DNA of 29,500 nt from Flavobacteriales bacterium UBA958 (GTDB taxonomy: Bacteria; Bacteroidota; Bacteroidia; Flavobacteriales_D; Crocinitomicaceae). Location: assembly GCA_002293045.1 (NCBI GenBank), contig DBCM01000132.1:1-29500 (forward strand), given 5' to 3'. The notes beneath the pieces were generated by a model, which saw nothing but the letters and a program-made list of their open reading frames with translations, did not search any database and was not told where the DNA came from. Below are positions 15,114 through 21,977 of this stretch, one piece after another. Position 1 is the first letter of the stretch. Each line of letters starts with the position of its first letter. Position numbers and translations under genes: made by a program.

Positions 15114-15121
15114 CAAAGGTA
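15114..15121 (-). promoter_or_regulatory. -7 box of the DUF2490 gene, almost touching its start codon
   Basis: TACCTTTG on the minus strand ends 4 bases before the ATG at 15109. With the usual distance from this box to the transcript start, the first base of the mRNA would be at or next to the A of the ATG. Confidence 0.6.
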
Positions 15122-15172
15122 AAATGAATAAAGGTTTCGCGTTGTAAATTATAAAATTTAGCGCGCATGAGT

Positions 15173-15180
15173 TATCTTTG
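15173..15180 (+). promoter_or_regulatory. -7 box of the ornithine aminotransferase gene
   Basis: TATCTTTG, exact TAnnTTTG match. It ends 3 bases before an ATG at 15184 and 9 before the ATG at 15190, so the transcript is leaderless or nearly so. It also excludes the in-frame TTG at 15178, which lies inside the box. Confidence 0.65.
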
Positions 15181-15189
15181 TTTATGCAA

Positions 15190-16461
15190 ATGACTCACGA
15201 CACAAAAGCTTCCACATACATCTCGCTAGAAGAAACTTATGGCGCGCACAATTATCACCCACTTCCGGTAGTCCTTGAACGCGGAGAAGGAGTTTACGTC
15301 TGGGATGTCGAAGGAAAGAAATACTACGACTTTTTATCCGCCTATTCGGCCGTCAATCAAGGACATTGTCATCCAAAAATCACCAATGCACTCATTAATC
15401 AAGCGAAAACTTTAACGCTTACCTCGCGTGCTTTTCACAATAATTTATTGGGTCCTTTTGAGGAGTTTTTATATACCACCTTCGGTTTTGACAAATTCCT
15501 TCCCATGAATACCGGTGCAGAGGCAGTTGAAACGGCCATAAAATTAGCCAGAAAATGGGCCTATGAAGTGAAGGGAATAGAGGAAAACAAAGGAAACATC
15601 ATCGTTTGTGACGGAAATTTTCACGGAAGAACAACCACCATCATCTCTTTCTCCTCTGATCCCGATTCAAAAGACAAGTTTGGTCCGCATACCCCTGGAT
15701 TCATTAGCATCCCATATAACGACATTCAAGCCGCAACAGAAGCCCTTAGCGCACCAAACACGATCGGAATTTTAGTGGAGCCCATACAAGGCGAGGCTGG
15801 TGTAGTGGTGCCTGATGAGGATTTTTTGAAAGCGATTCGAACGCGTTGCACCGAAACGAATACCCTATTTATTGCGGATGAAATCCAAACCGGATTAGCA
15901 CGTACCGGAAGTATGTTAGCCGTATGCGGTAATTGTTCGTGCACCAACCGTTGTGAGAAACAAGAAACTTACCAGCGGCCTGACATCCTCATTCTTGGTA
16001 AAGCGTTAGGAGGTGGGGTTTATCCGGTTTCTGGCGTATTTGCTGATAATTCCATCATGGATGTAATAAAACCTGGTCAACACGGGTCAACCTTTGGAGG
16101 GAATCCCTTAGCCGCAACGGTAGCAACCGAAGCACTGAATGTGCTTATGGATGAACACTTGATGCAGAATGCACGACGCATGGGGGAGAAATTCCGACAT
16201 GCCATGCAGGACCTCGTAAATCAACACAAAATTTTCACCCTAGTTCGTGGTAAAGGCTTACTGAATGCGGTTGTCATAAACGATTCTCCAGAAAGTGATA
16301 CCGCTTGGAACTTTTGTATGAAATTAGCAGAATTCGGCTTGCTCGCTAAACCTACCCATGGAAATATCATTCGCTTTGCTCCACCGTTGGTTATCACTGA
16401 AACGGCGATGGATGAATGCATAGCGATCATTACAAAAACATTTAATCACTTTAACGCTTAA
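15190..16461 (+). CDS. rocD: Ornithine--oxo-acid transaminase
   Basis: 423 residues, class III PLP-dependent aminotransferase. Marks: E-x-x-Y-G-A-H-N-Y-x-P-L-P-V-V at the start, M-N-T-G-A-E-A-V-E-T-A, F-H-G-R-T-T, E-P-I-Q-G-E-A-G-V, F-I-A-D-E-I-Q-T-G (PLP-binding Asp) and L-I-L-G-K-A-L with catalytic Lys271. It converts ornithine and 2-oxoglutarate to glutamate semialdehyde and glutamate, linking arginine and proline metabolism. Between Thr239 and the lysine there is a Cys-rich insertion, C-G-N-C-S-C-T-N-R-C (246-255), absent from classical OATs as I remember them. ATG 15184 is an alternative start two codons upstream. A phosphohexomutase gene follows 3 bases after the stop. The OAT call is favoured over ArgD by the E-x-x-Y-G-A-H-N-Y opening. 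Confidence 0.9.
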   Translation: MTHDTKASTYISLEETYGAHNYHPLPVVLERGEGVYVWDVEGKKYYDFLSAYSAVNQGHCHPKITNALINQAKTLTLTSRAFHNNLLGPFEEFLYTTFGFDKFLPMNTGAEAVETAIKLARKWAYEVKGIEENKGNIIVCDGNFHGRTTTIISFSSDPDSKDKFGPHTPGFISIPYNDIQAATEALSAPNTIGILVEPIQGEAGVVVPDEDFLKAIRTRCTETNTLFIADEIQTGLARTGSMLAVCGNCSCTNRCEKQETYQRPDILILGKALGGGVYPVSGVFADNSIMDVIKPGQHGSTFGGNPLAATVATEALNVLMDEHLMQNARRMGEKFRHAMQDLVNQHKIFTLVRGKGLLNAVVINDSPESDTAWNFCMKLAEFGLLAKPTHGNIIRFAPPLVITETAMDECIAIITKTFNHFNA

Positions 16462-16464
16462 GCT

Positions 16465-17874
16465 TTGGCACAGAACATTAAATTTGGAACAGACGGTTGG
16501 CGTGCAATTATCGCACAAGATTTTACCGTTGAAAACGTAGCGCGTGTAACCGAAGCTACGGGTATTTGGCTCAACAAGCATTTTGAAAATCCTTCCGTAG
16601 TTATCGGGCATGACTGCCGTTTTGCTGGAGAATTATTCATGCATACCGCAGCTGCCGTATTGGTGCAACAAGGAATCAAGGTTTATATCGCGCAGGGATT
16701 TGTTTCTACGCCTATGATTTCCTTGGGCGCCCACAAACATGGATGCGAAATTGGCATTATACTTACTGCAAGTCACAACCCACCCTCGTACAATGGATTT
16801 AAATTAAAGGCAAAATTTGGCGGACCGCTTCAGCCTGAAAAAATAAACGAGATTGAAGCTATCATCCCCGATGTTTGCAGTATGGACTATGCAAGTTTTT
16901 CGGTTGAGAACGCATTAAAATCAGGACTGATTGAGGTGCTTCCTTTGGAAAAAGAGTACATTGACCACGTAAAAGCAAGCTTCGATTTACCGGCAATACA
17001 AGCGTCCGGATTACGCTTAATGTACGATGCGATGTACGGGGCGGGCCAACGCGTAATACCGCAAGTACTTCCAGCTACCACCTTAATGCATTGCGAACCT
17101 AACCCTTCATTTATGGGGCAAGCTCCGGAACCGATCGGAAAGAACCTACAAGAACTTGCGCAGTACATTAAAACACATCAAAACATCGATTGTGCATTAG
17201 CCACGGATGGCGATGCTGATCGGATTGGATTGTATGACAGTCACGGCGAATTCATCGACTCTCATCATATTATCTTATTACTAATTCACTACTTGGTGAA
17301 GTATAAAGGAATGAGTGGAAAGGTTGCGATTGCGTTTAGTGTTACGCCACGCGTTTACACGATGTGTGAACATTACGGATTAGAGCACACTACCACAAAA
17401 ATTGGATTCAAGGACATCGCGGCCATCATGGTTAAAGAAGACGTTCTTCTTGGCGGCGAAGAATCTGGTGGTATTGCGGTGAAAGGTCATATCCCCGAGC
17501 GCGATGGCATTTGGATGGGACTTATTCTATGGGAATTCATGGCCAAATCGGGTAAAACTCTGGATGAGTTGATCGAAGAAGTTTATGAGATCGTAGGCCC
17601 GTTTAAATTCGAGCGAAACGACCTACACATTACCGAAGAATTAAAGCAAAAGATCATCAAAAATTGTCAAGAAAACAATTACAACTCCTTTGGGAAATAC
17701 ACGGTGCGTGATGTAAAAACCACCGATGGATTTAAGTATTTCTTTGATGATGACCGCTGGGTAATGATTCGTCCTTCGGGTACTGAACCTGTGCTAAGAA
17801 CCTATGCTGAAGCACCAACCCTGGAAGAAGTTCGCGAAATCCTAAAGGCTACGGAAGAAGCGATTTGTGGATAG
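16465..17874 (+). CDS. Phosphoglucomutase/phosphomannomutase family protein
   Basis: 469 residues, alpha-D-phosphohexomutase superfamily. The four landmark loops are all present: F-G-T-D-G-W-R (7-13); the phosphoserine loop T-A-S-H-N-P-P with Ser103; the metal loop D-G-D-A-D-R (248-253); the sugar-binding G-G-E-E-S-G-G; and the phosphate-binding R-P-S-G-T-E-P near the C-terminus. It interconverts hexose 1- and 6-phosphates; glucose versus mannose (or glucosamine) preference cannot be fixed from sequence alone. The start must be TTG at 16465: the frame is closed by the rocD stop two codons earlier (TAA GCT TTG) and the next Met is about residue 59, beyond F-G-T-D-G-W-R. It is probably cotranscribed with rocD. 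Confidence 0.88.
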   Translation: MAQNIKFGTDGWRAIIAQDFTVENVARVTEATGIWLNKHFENPSVVIGHDCRFAGELFMHTAAAVLVQQGIKVYIAQGFVSTPMISLGAHKHGCEIGIILTASHNPPSYNGFKLKAKFGGPLQPEKINEIEAIIPDVCSMDYASFSVENALKSGLIEVLPLEKEYIDHVKASFDLPAIQASGLRLMYDAMYGAGQRVIPQVLPATTLMHCEPNPSFMGQAPEPIGKNLQELAQYIKTHQNIDCALATDGDADRIGLYDSHGEFIDSHHIILLLIHYLVKYKGMSGKVAIAFSVTPRVYTMCEHYGLEHTTTKIGFKDIAAIMVKEDVLLGGEESGGIAVKGHIPERDGIWMGLILWEFMAKSGKTLDELIEEVYEIVGPFKFERNDLHITEELKQKIIKNCQENNYNSFGKYTVRDVKTTDGFKYFFDDDRWVMIRPSGTEPVLRTYAEAPTLEEVREILKATEEAICG

Positions 17875-17896
17875 CGTGTAAAAGACGTTATGTTCA

Positions 17897-17972
17897 TCAC
17901 CCTCCTCAATCCTCCCTCAAGGGAGGAGGAAGATTTTTGTTTCCCTCCTCGAGGAGGGATTAAGGGAGGTGA
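17897..17972. repeat. Palindromic intergenic repeat element (about 76 bp)
   Basis: The element is bounded by imperfect inverted ends, TCACCCTCCTCAATCC (17897-17912) and GGATTAAGGGAGGTGA (17957-17972), matching at 13 of 16 positions. Inside are two strong local palindromes: CCTCCC-TCAA-GGGAGG (17911-17926) and the perfect 16-mer CCCTCCTCGAGGAGGG (17943-17958). The rest of the 157-base gap shows nothing else. Such CTCC/GGAG palindromes are dispersed intergenic repeats in many Bacteroidota genomes; one copy is visible here. It could also end transcription of the phosphohexomutase and ZIP genes, which converge on it. Confidence 0.75.
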
Positions 17973-18031
17973 CATTGGCGAGTCCAAATGGCAAATTGTC
18001 CAGATGTCCTAAAATCCTACAGTCCTTACCT

Positions 18032-18856
18032 CTACCCCAAGGCCACATCCAAGATCATCATCACTACAAATCCCCCAATAAACCCTAGCACGGCCAAGTC
18101 GGTGTATTTGTCGCGTTGCGTTTCGGGAATCACCTCTTCAACTACTACAAAAATCATAGCCCCTGCGGCAAAGGCAAGTGCGAACGGTAAGATCGGTTGA
18201 ATATAAATGACTGCAAGCGCCCCAATGACTCCTGCAATCGGTTCTACAATAGCCGAGAGTTGTCCATACCAAAAGGACTTAAACCGGCTTGCTCCTGCCC
18301 TACGCAATGGCATGGCTACGGCAAAACCTTCTGGGAAATTCTGAATGGCAATTCCTAAGGCTAAGGCTACCGCACCCCCAATGGTTGCGCCTCCAAGGCC
18401 ATTGGCCGCAGCACCAAACAAGACCCCAACGGCTAGACCTTCCGGTATATTGTGTAGCGTAATCGCCAACACCAACAAAGTAGTTTTATGAAGTTGTGTT
18501 TTTACCCCTTCGGTTTCATCCTCATTAAAATTGAGGTGAAGGTGTGGCATTTTTTTATCTAAAAAGTATAAGAATAAAGCGCCCGTAAGAAAGCCCACAG
18601 CGGCTGGCATCCATGGCATGGACGGATATAACTTTTCTGACATCTCAATCGATGGGTTCAACAAGGACCAAAAACTAGCGGCCACCATTACCCCACCGGT
18701 AAATCCGAGCATGGCATCCAACACACCCCGATGCATCGTTTTAAAAAGAAATACCAAGGCCGCTCCTGCCGCAGTCACTAACCACGTAAAGACAGTTGCG
18801 ATTAGCGCCGCCCAAACCGGGTGAATGTGTTCAAAGAAATCTATCAAATCTTTCAT
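18032..18856 (-). CDS. ZIP-family divalent metal transporter
   Basis: 274 residues, eight predicted membrane helices. The ZIP core motifs are clear: H-N-I-P-E-G (135-140) in the fourth helix and Q-N-F-P-E-G (172-177) in the fifth, which form the binuclear metal site, and a metal-rich loop H-L-H-L-N-F-N-E-D-E (105-114) between helices 3 and 4. The family imports Zn2+ and sometimes Fe2+ or Mn2+; this one is of the GufA/ZupT-like type. I place the start at ATG 18856 and not at 18889, because a -7 box (18863-18870) lies between them. It is divergent from the lipoprotein gene and converges on the palindromic repeat. No Zur-like operator was recognised. Confidence 0.9.
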   Translation of the reverse strand: MKDLIDFFEHIHPVWAALIATVFTWLVTAAGAALVFLFKTMHRGVLDAMLGFTGGVMVAASFWSLLNPSIEMSEKLYPSMPWMPAAVGFLTGALFLYFLDKKMPHLHLNFNEDETEGVKTQLHKTTLLVLAITLHNIPEGLAVGVLFGAAANGLGGATIGGAVALALGIAIQNFPEGFAVAMPLRRAGASRFKSFWYGQLSAIVEPIAGVIGALAVIYIQPILPFALAFAAGAMIFVVVEEVIPETQRDKYTDLAVLGFIGGFVVMMILDVALG

Positions 18857-18862
18857 GTGCCT

Positions 18863-18870
18863 CAAATTTA
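18863..18870 (-). promoter_or_regulatory. -7 box of the ZIP transporter gene, adjacent to its start
   Basis: TAAATTTG on the minus strand, exact TAnnTTTG match, ending 6 bases before the ATG at 18856; the expected leader is only about 1-2 bases. Confidence 0.55.
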
Positions 18871-18876
18871 AGAACA

Positions 18877-18908
18877 TTTGTATAACCAAGGGAAGTTACT
18901 TATCTTTG
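18877..18908 (+). promoter_or_regulatory. Promoter of the lipoprotein gene (and possibly proS)
   Basis: TTTG (18877-18880), 20 bases, TATCTTTG (18901-18908): a full Bacteroidota-type promoter. The -7 box ends 17 bases before the ATG at 18926. It interleaves with the divergent ZIP promoter. Confidence 0.75.
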
Positions 18909-18925
18909 ATTCAAATAAATTCCAC

Positions 18926-19291
18926 ATGAAGGCGATTTTCCTATTTCTACTATTAGCAGTTGGTTTTTTTATGAATGGCTGTAGCAAACAAGACGATACC
19001 ATTCTTCGGGTGTATGTGGGCTATAACGGCCAACCTAAATTAAGCGCCAAAGTGGTTATTGATGGGGTAACACAAAATCCACCTCAAAGTCCGTTTGTTA
19101 TGACTGAATTTACCGATGTAAACGGGTTAGCAGAATTTAATCTCAGTGAATACATTAAACCCGGATCTTACGGTGGCAGCACTGTAGATTGTACGGTTTA
19201 CCTCATAAAAACGTCGCCCTCTAGCGATACCGTAAAAACCATTTTTGTGGAAGGGTTCAAAACCACAAAGCAGCAGTTTTTATTCAATTAA
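18926..19291 (+). CDS. Lipoprotein of unknown function with a beta-sandwich-like domain
   Basis: 121 residues from the ATG at 18926. An in-frame TTG/ATG-less extension upstream is excluded because it would run through the promoter. The signal peptide (M-K-A-I-F-L-F-L-L-L-A-V-G-F-F) ends in the lipobox-like F-M-N-G-C, with the lipidated Cys at about residue 19, followed by S-K-Q-D-D. The mature part is all-beta in appearance (I-L-R-V-Y-V-G-Y, K-V-V-I-D-G-V, T-D-V-N-G-L-A-E-F-N-L), and T-D-x-N-G-x-A-x-F is the pattern of carboxypeptidase-regulatory or transthyretin-like domains. That is a fold suggestion, not a function. No terminator separates it from proS 68 bases downstream. Confidence 0.7.
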   Translation: MKAIFLFLLLAVGFFMNGCSKQDDTILRVYVGYNGQPKLSAKVVIDGVTQNPPQSPFVMTEFTDVNGLAEFNLSEYIKPGSYGGSTVDCTVYLIKTSPSSDTVKTIFVEGFKTTKQQFLFN

Positions 19292-19297
19292 TCTAGA

Positions 19298-19337
19298 TTG
19301 AACCTACGAATTCCAAATAGGTTCAAGGGAATTCGTA
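19298..19337. promoter_or_regulatory. Two interleaved inverted repeats in the proS promoter
   Basis: Arm A TTGAACCTA (19298-19306) pairs with TAGGTTCAA (19318-19326); arm B TACGAATTCC (19305-19314) pairs with GGAATTCGTA (19328-19337). Both are perfect, 9 and 10 bp, and the order is A-B-A'-B', so both pairs can form together only as a pseudoknot, or they are two overlapping operators. B' runs into the proS -7 box. No T-run follows, so this is not an intrinsic terminator. Confidence 0.7.
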
Positions 19338-19343
19338 CCTTTG
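19336..19343 (+). promoter_or_regulatory. -7 box of proS
   Basis: TACCTTTG, exact TAnnTTTG match, ending 16 bases before the proS ATG. The -33 position is occupied by the inverted repeats and has no TTTG, which suggests control by a bound protein. Confidence 0.6.
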
Positions 19344-19359
19344 CATTCATTTTAAGGCT

Positions 19360-20832
19360 ATGGCAAAAAACGCAACAACGCGACAAGAAGACTATTCTAA
19401 GTGGTATAACGATTTAGTATACAGCGCCGATTTAGCAGAACACTCCGATGTCAAAGGCTGTATGATTATTAAACCTTATGGCTATGCCATTTGGGAAAAC
19501 ATGCGTGATGTTTTAGATCGTATGTTCAAGGAAACTGGGCACTCCAATGCGTATTTTCCCTTATTTATTCCTAAGTCCTATTTAAGTAAAGAAGCGAGCC
19601 ACGTTGAAGGATTCGCCAAAGAATGTGCCGTAGTGACACATTATCGCTTGAAAATGTCTGATGATGGAAAAACTGTCATCGTTGACCCCGACGCAAAATT
19701 ACAGGAGGAATTAATCATACGACCAACCTCTGAAACCATCATATGGAATTCTTATAGAAACTGGATTCAATCCTATCGAGATTTACCTATTTTAATTAAC
19801 CAATGGGCCAATGTCGTGCGTTGGGAGATGCGAACCCGCTTATTTCTCCGAACCGCTGAGTTCCTATGGCAAGAAGGTCACACTGCCCACGCTACGCGAG
19901 AAGAAGCCCTTGAAGAAACGAATCAAATGCTCCGCGTTTATGCCACCTTCGCAGAAGAATACATGGCGATGCCTGTGATTATGGGAAGAAAAACAGCCAG
20001 TGAACGATTTGCAGGCGCAGATGACACCCTTTGTATTGAATCCATGATGCAGGACGGTAAAGCATTACAAGCAGGAACTTCTCATTTCTTAGGACAGAAT
20101 TTCGCGAAAGCATTTGACGTTAAATTTGCTGATAAATCAGGTAAACTAGACTACGTATGGGCCACTTCTTGGGGGGTAAGTACCCGATTAATGGGCGCTT
20201 TGGTCATGACACATTCTGATGATGAAGGCTTAGTTTTACCTCCAAAATTGGCTCCGATTCAAGTAGTTGCCATTCCAATTTATAAAACAGAAGAGGAACT
20301 TCACTTGATTGAAGAGAACTTTAAGTCCATCGGGAATGCGTTAAAATCCTTGGGCATTCGTTTCAAGTTTGACGGAGACGACAACAAACGTCCGGGATGG
20401 AAATTCAATGAATACGAAGTAAAAGGAGTTCCCATTCGATTGGCCATGGGTCCAAGGGATCTAGAAAACGGACAGGTTGAAATTGCTCGTAGAGATACCA
20501 AAGAAAAATCATCGGTTGCTGTGGAAGGTGTGGTAGAACATATCGCGGCACTCCTTGATGAAATCCAAGCCAATTTATTGGCGCGTTCTAAAAAACATCG
20601 TGAAGCGAATACCTTTAGTGTAGACACCTACGAAGAATTTAAGCAGCGCATTGACGATGGTGGATTTTTCCTGGCGCACTGGGATGGAACTGCGGAAACA
20701 GAAGAGTTGATTAAAAATGAAACGAAAGCAACCATTCGTTGCATTCCTTTTGATGGTCCGAGCGAAGCAGGTTCGTGCATGGTTACTGGGAAGCCTTCGG
20801 CACAGCGTGTAATCTTCGCCAAAGCATATTAG
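19360..20832 (+). CDS. proS: Prolyl-tRNA synthetase (type 3, archaeal/eukaryotic-like)
   Basis: 490 residues. It has the short, editing-domain-free architecture of ProS type 3: class II catalytic core with Y-S-K-W-Y-N-D near the start, motif 1 region V-K-G-C-M-I-I-K-P-Y-G-Y-A-I-W-E, R-P-T-S-E-T (residues contacting proline/ATP), motif 2 R-W-E-M-R-T-R-L-F-L-R-T-x-E-F-L-W-Q-E-G-H, then the anticodon-binding domain with V-A-I-P-I-Y, and a C-terminal zinc-like/tail region ending G-x-P-S-A-Q-R-V-I-F-A-K-A-Y. It charges tRNA-Pro. This type is usual in Bacteroidota. The C-terminal Tyr is typical. The tRNA methyltransferase gene follows 3 bases after the stop. Confidence 0.95.
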   Translation: MAKNATTRQEDYSKWYNDLVYSADLAEHSDVKGCMIIKPYGYAIWENMRDVLDRMFKETGHSNAYFPLFIPKSYLSKEASHVEGFAKECAVVTHYRLKMSDDGKTVIVDPDAKLQEELIIRPTSETIIWNSYRNWIQSYRDLPILINQWANVVRWEMRTRLFLRTAEFLWQEGHTAHATREEALEETNQMLRVYATFAEEYMAMPVIMGRKTASERFAGADDTLCIESMMQDGKALQAGTSHFLGQNFAKAFDVKFADKSGKLDYVWATSWGVSTRLMGALVMTHSDDEGLVLPPKLAPIQVVAIPIYKTEEELHLIEENFKSIGNALKSLGIRFKFDGDDNKRPGWKFNEYEVKGVPIRLAMGPRDLENGQVEIARRDTKEKSSVAVEGVVEHIAALLDEIQANLLARSKKHREANTFSVDTYEEFKQRIDDGGFFLAHWDGTAETEELIKNETKATIRCIPFDGPSEAGSCMVTGKPSAQRVIFAKAY

Positions 20833-20835
20833 GCA

Positions 20836-21537
20836 TTGCGGACCTTTCATTTTAAGCATTTTAGCATACTTCACAATGAACATTCCCTTCCCGTAGGAAC
20901 GGACGCTATGATGCTTGGGGCGCTCGCGCAACACGAATCCCCAAAACGGATTTTAGATGCCGGCGCTGGATGTGGCGTTCTTGGGCTGATGATGGCACAA
21001 CGCTTTCCGAACGCGGAAATTACGTGCATAGAATTGGATGAAAAAGCCGCGGAAGAGTGTACAAAAAATGTGAAATCCAGTCCGTTTCACGAACGAATTA
21101 AGGTAATCCAAGGTGACCTTTTAGTGTCGTTAGCATCAGATTACGACCTCATCGTTAGCAATCCCCCGTATTATTTCACGGACAACAGCTCATCACAAGG
21201 AAATAGCCTACAAAAACACAGCTCTACGGAAGAATTTTCAGCATGGATTTTCGCCTGTTATTCGCTCCTCGCAACACATGGAACCTATTGGATGATTTAC
21301 CCGAGCAACCAAGAACACGCAATTTCGGAGATAACGAAGGCCCATAAATTCTATGAAACAACAAGGCATGTGCTATTAAATCAACATCAGCAAGCTGTTC
21401 GAATAATTAGTGCCTACACCAAGCAGGCTAATCCGAGAATTGAAATGAATTTTTTGCTGCGAAATCAAGACGGAACATACAGTAAATCCTATCTCGAACT
21501 AACTAAAGAATTTCATTCAAAAACACCTTCAAGGTAA
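20836..21537 (+). CDS. TrmN6-like tRNA (adenine-N6) methyltransferase
   Basis: 233 residues resembling TrmN6/YfiC, which makes N6-methyladenosine at A37 of tRNA1-Val. Class I SAM-dependent fold: F-K-H-F-S-I and V-G-T-D-A at the N-terminus, motif I D-A-G-A-G-C-G-V-L-G (41-50), acidic end of strand 2 in I-E-L-D, and the N-P-P-Y (109-112) of N6-adenine methylases. The start must be TTG at 20836: the frame is closed by the proS stop two codons before (TAG GCA TTG), and the next Met (about residue 25) lies after the conserved G-T-D segment. It is cotranscribed with proS, joining two tRNA-related functions. Its stop lies inside the palindrome at 21533-21548. Substrate assignment is by family only. 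Confidence 0.82.
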   Translation: MRTFHFKHFSILHNEHSLPVGTDAMMLGALAQHESPKRILDAGAGCGVLGLMMAQRFPNAEITCIELDEKAAEECTKNVKSSPFHERIKVIQGDLLVSLASDYDLIVSNPPYYFTDNSSSQGNSLQKHSSTEEFSAWIFACYSLLATHGTYWMIYPSNQEHAISEITKAHKFYETTRHVLLNQHQQAVRIISAYTKQANPRIEMNFLLRNQDGTYSKSYLELTKEFHSKTPSR

Positions 21538-21548
21538 CTTAGGTTACC
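21533..21548. promoter_or_regulatory. Perfect palindromic operator-like site GGTAAC-N4-GTTACC
   Basis: GGTAAC (21533-21538), TTAG, GTTACC (21543-21548): 6-bp perfect arms with a 4-base spacer, the size and spacing of a Crp/Fnr-type site. Its centre is about 33 bases upstream of the middle of the -7-like box at 21570-21577, so about -42 from the likely transcript start of the operon that encodes a Crp/Fnr regulator. No -33 TTTG is present. Confidence 0.6.
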
Positions 21549-21569
21549 GAAAGTAGTTCAATGAATGCG

Positions 21570-21577
21570 TACCTTCG
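21570..21577 (+). promoter_or_regulatory. -7-like box of the DUF983-Crp operon
   Basis: TACCTTCG, one base off TAnnTTTG, ending 16 bases before the DUF983 ATG at 21594. It lacks a -33 element, consistent with activation from the palindrome upstream. Confidence 0.5.
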
Positions 21578-21593
21578 TAAAAAATAATTGATC

Positions 21594-21977
21594 ATGAAAA
21601 AAGGATCCAAACTCTACAGCATCGCTACCATGACTTGTCCGCAATGTCAGGAATCAAAAATGATGGTAGCAAATCCATACAAACTCTCTACCATAGGTGA
21701 CGTGAAAGATACATGTGAAGTCTGCTCCCTTGATTTAAATCCTGAACCTGGATTCTACTTTGGTGCCATGTATGTTTCATACGCACTCGGAGTAGCTGTT
21801 TTTGTGACGATTTGGGCTTCATGCAACTGGTTTTTTGATAATGTGGGGGTGTGGACACAAATTAGCTTGGTTCTCATTGCACTGATTGGTTTAGGTCCTT
21901 ATTTATACGCCTTATCTAAAGTGATATGGGCTAACTTCTTTTTTAGTTATAAGCAGAATGCAGCCGCTCGTCGATAA
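21594..21977 (+). CDS. DUF983 membrane protein with zinc-ribbon-like cysteines
   Basis: 127 residues. The N-terminal domain has two cysteine pairs, C-P-Q-C (15, 18) and C-E-V-C (41, 44), as expected of the small metal-binding head of DUF983, followed by the family's P-E-P-G-F-Y-F-G-A-M-Y-V-S-Y and two membrane helices (about 58-80 and 88-112). Family function is unknown; members often sit near respiratory or stress genes. I prefer ATG at 21594 to the in-frame TTG at 21588. The last 20 bases overlap the Crp/Fnr gene, so the two proteins are translated from one message, and the operon may be controlled by its own second product through the palindrome upstream. Confidence 0.85.
   Translation: MKKGSKLYSIATMTCPQCQESKMMVANPYKLSTIGDVKDTCEVCSLDLNPEPGFYFGAMYVSYALGVAVFVTIWASCNWFFDNVGVWTQISLVLIALIGLGPYLYALSKVIWANFFFSYKQNAAARR

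Noticed and set aside
17802..17987. Minus-strand ORF of 61 codons with a proline-rich start
   Set aside because: Its coding stretch is the palindromic repeat at 17897-17972 read in frame, plus the antisense end of the phosphohexomutase gene. Such spurious P-P-x-I-P-P-R-G-G peptides arise from these repeats.
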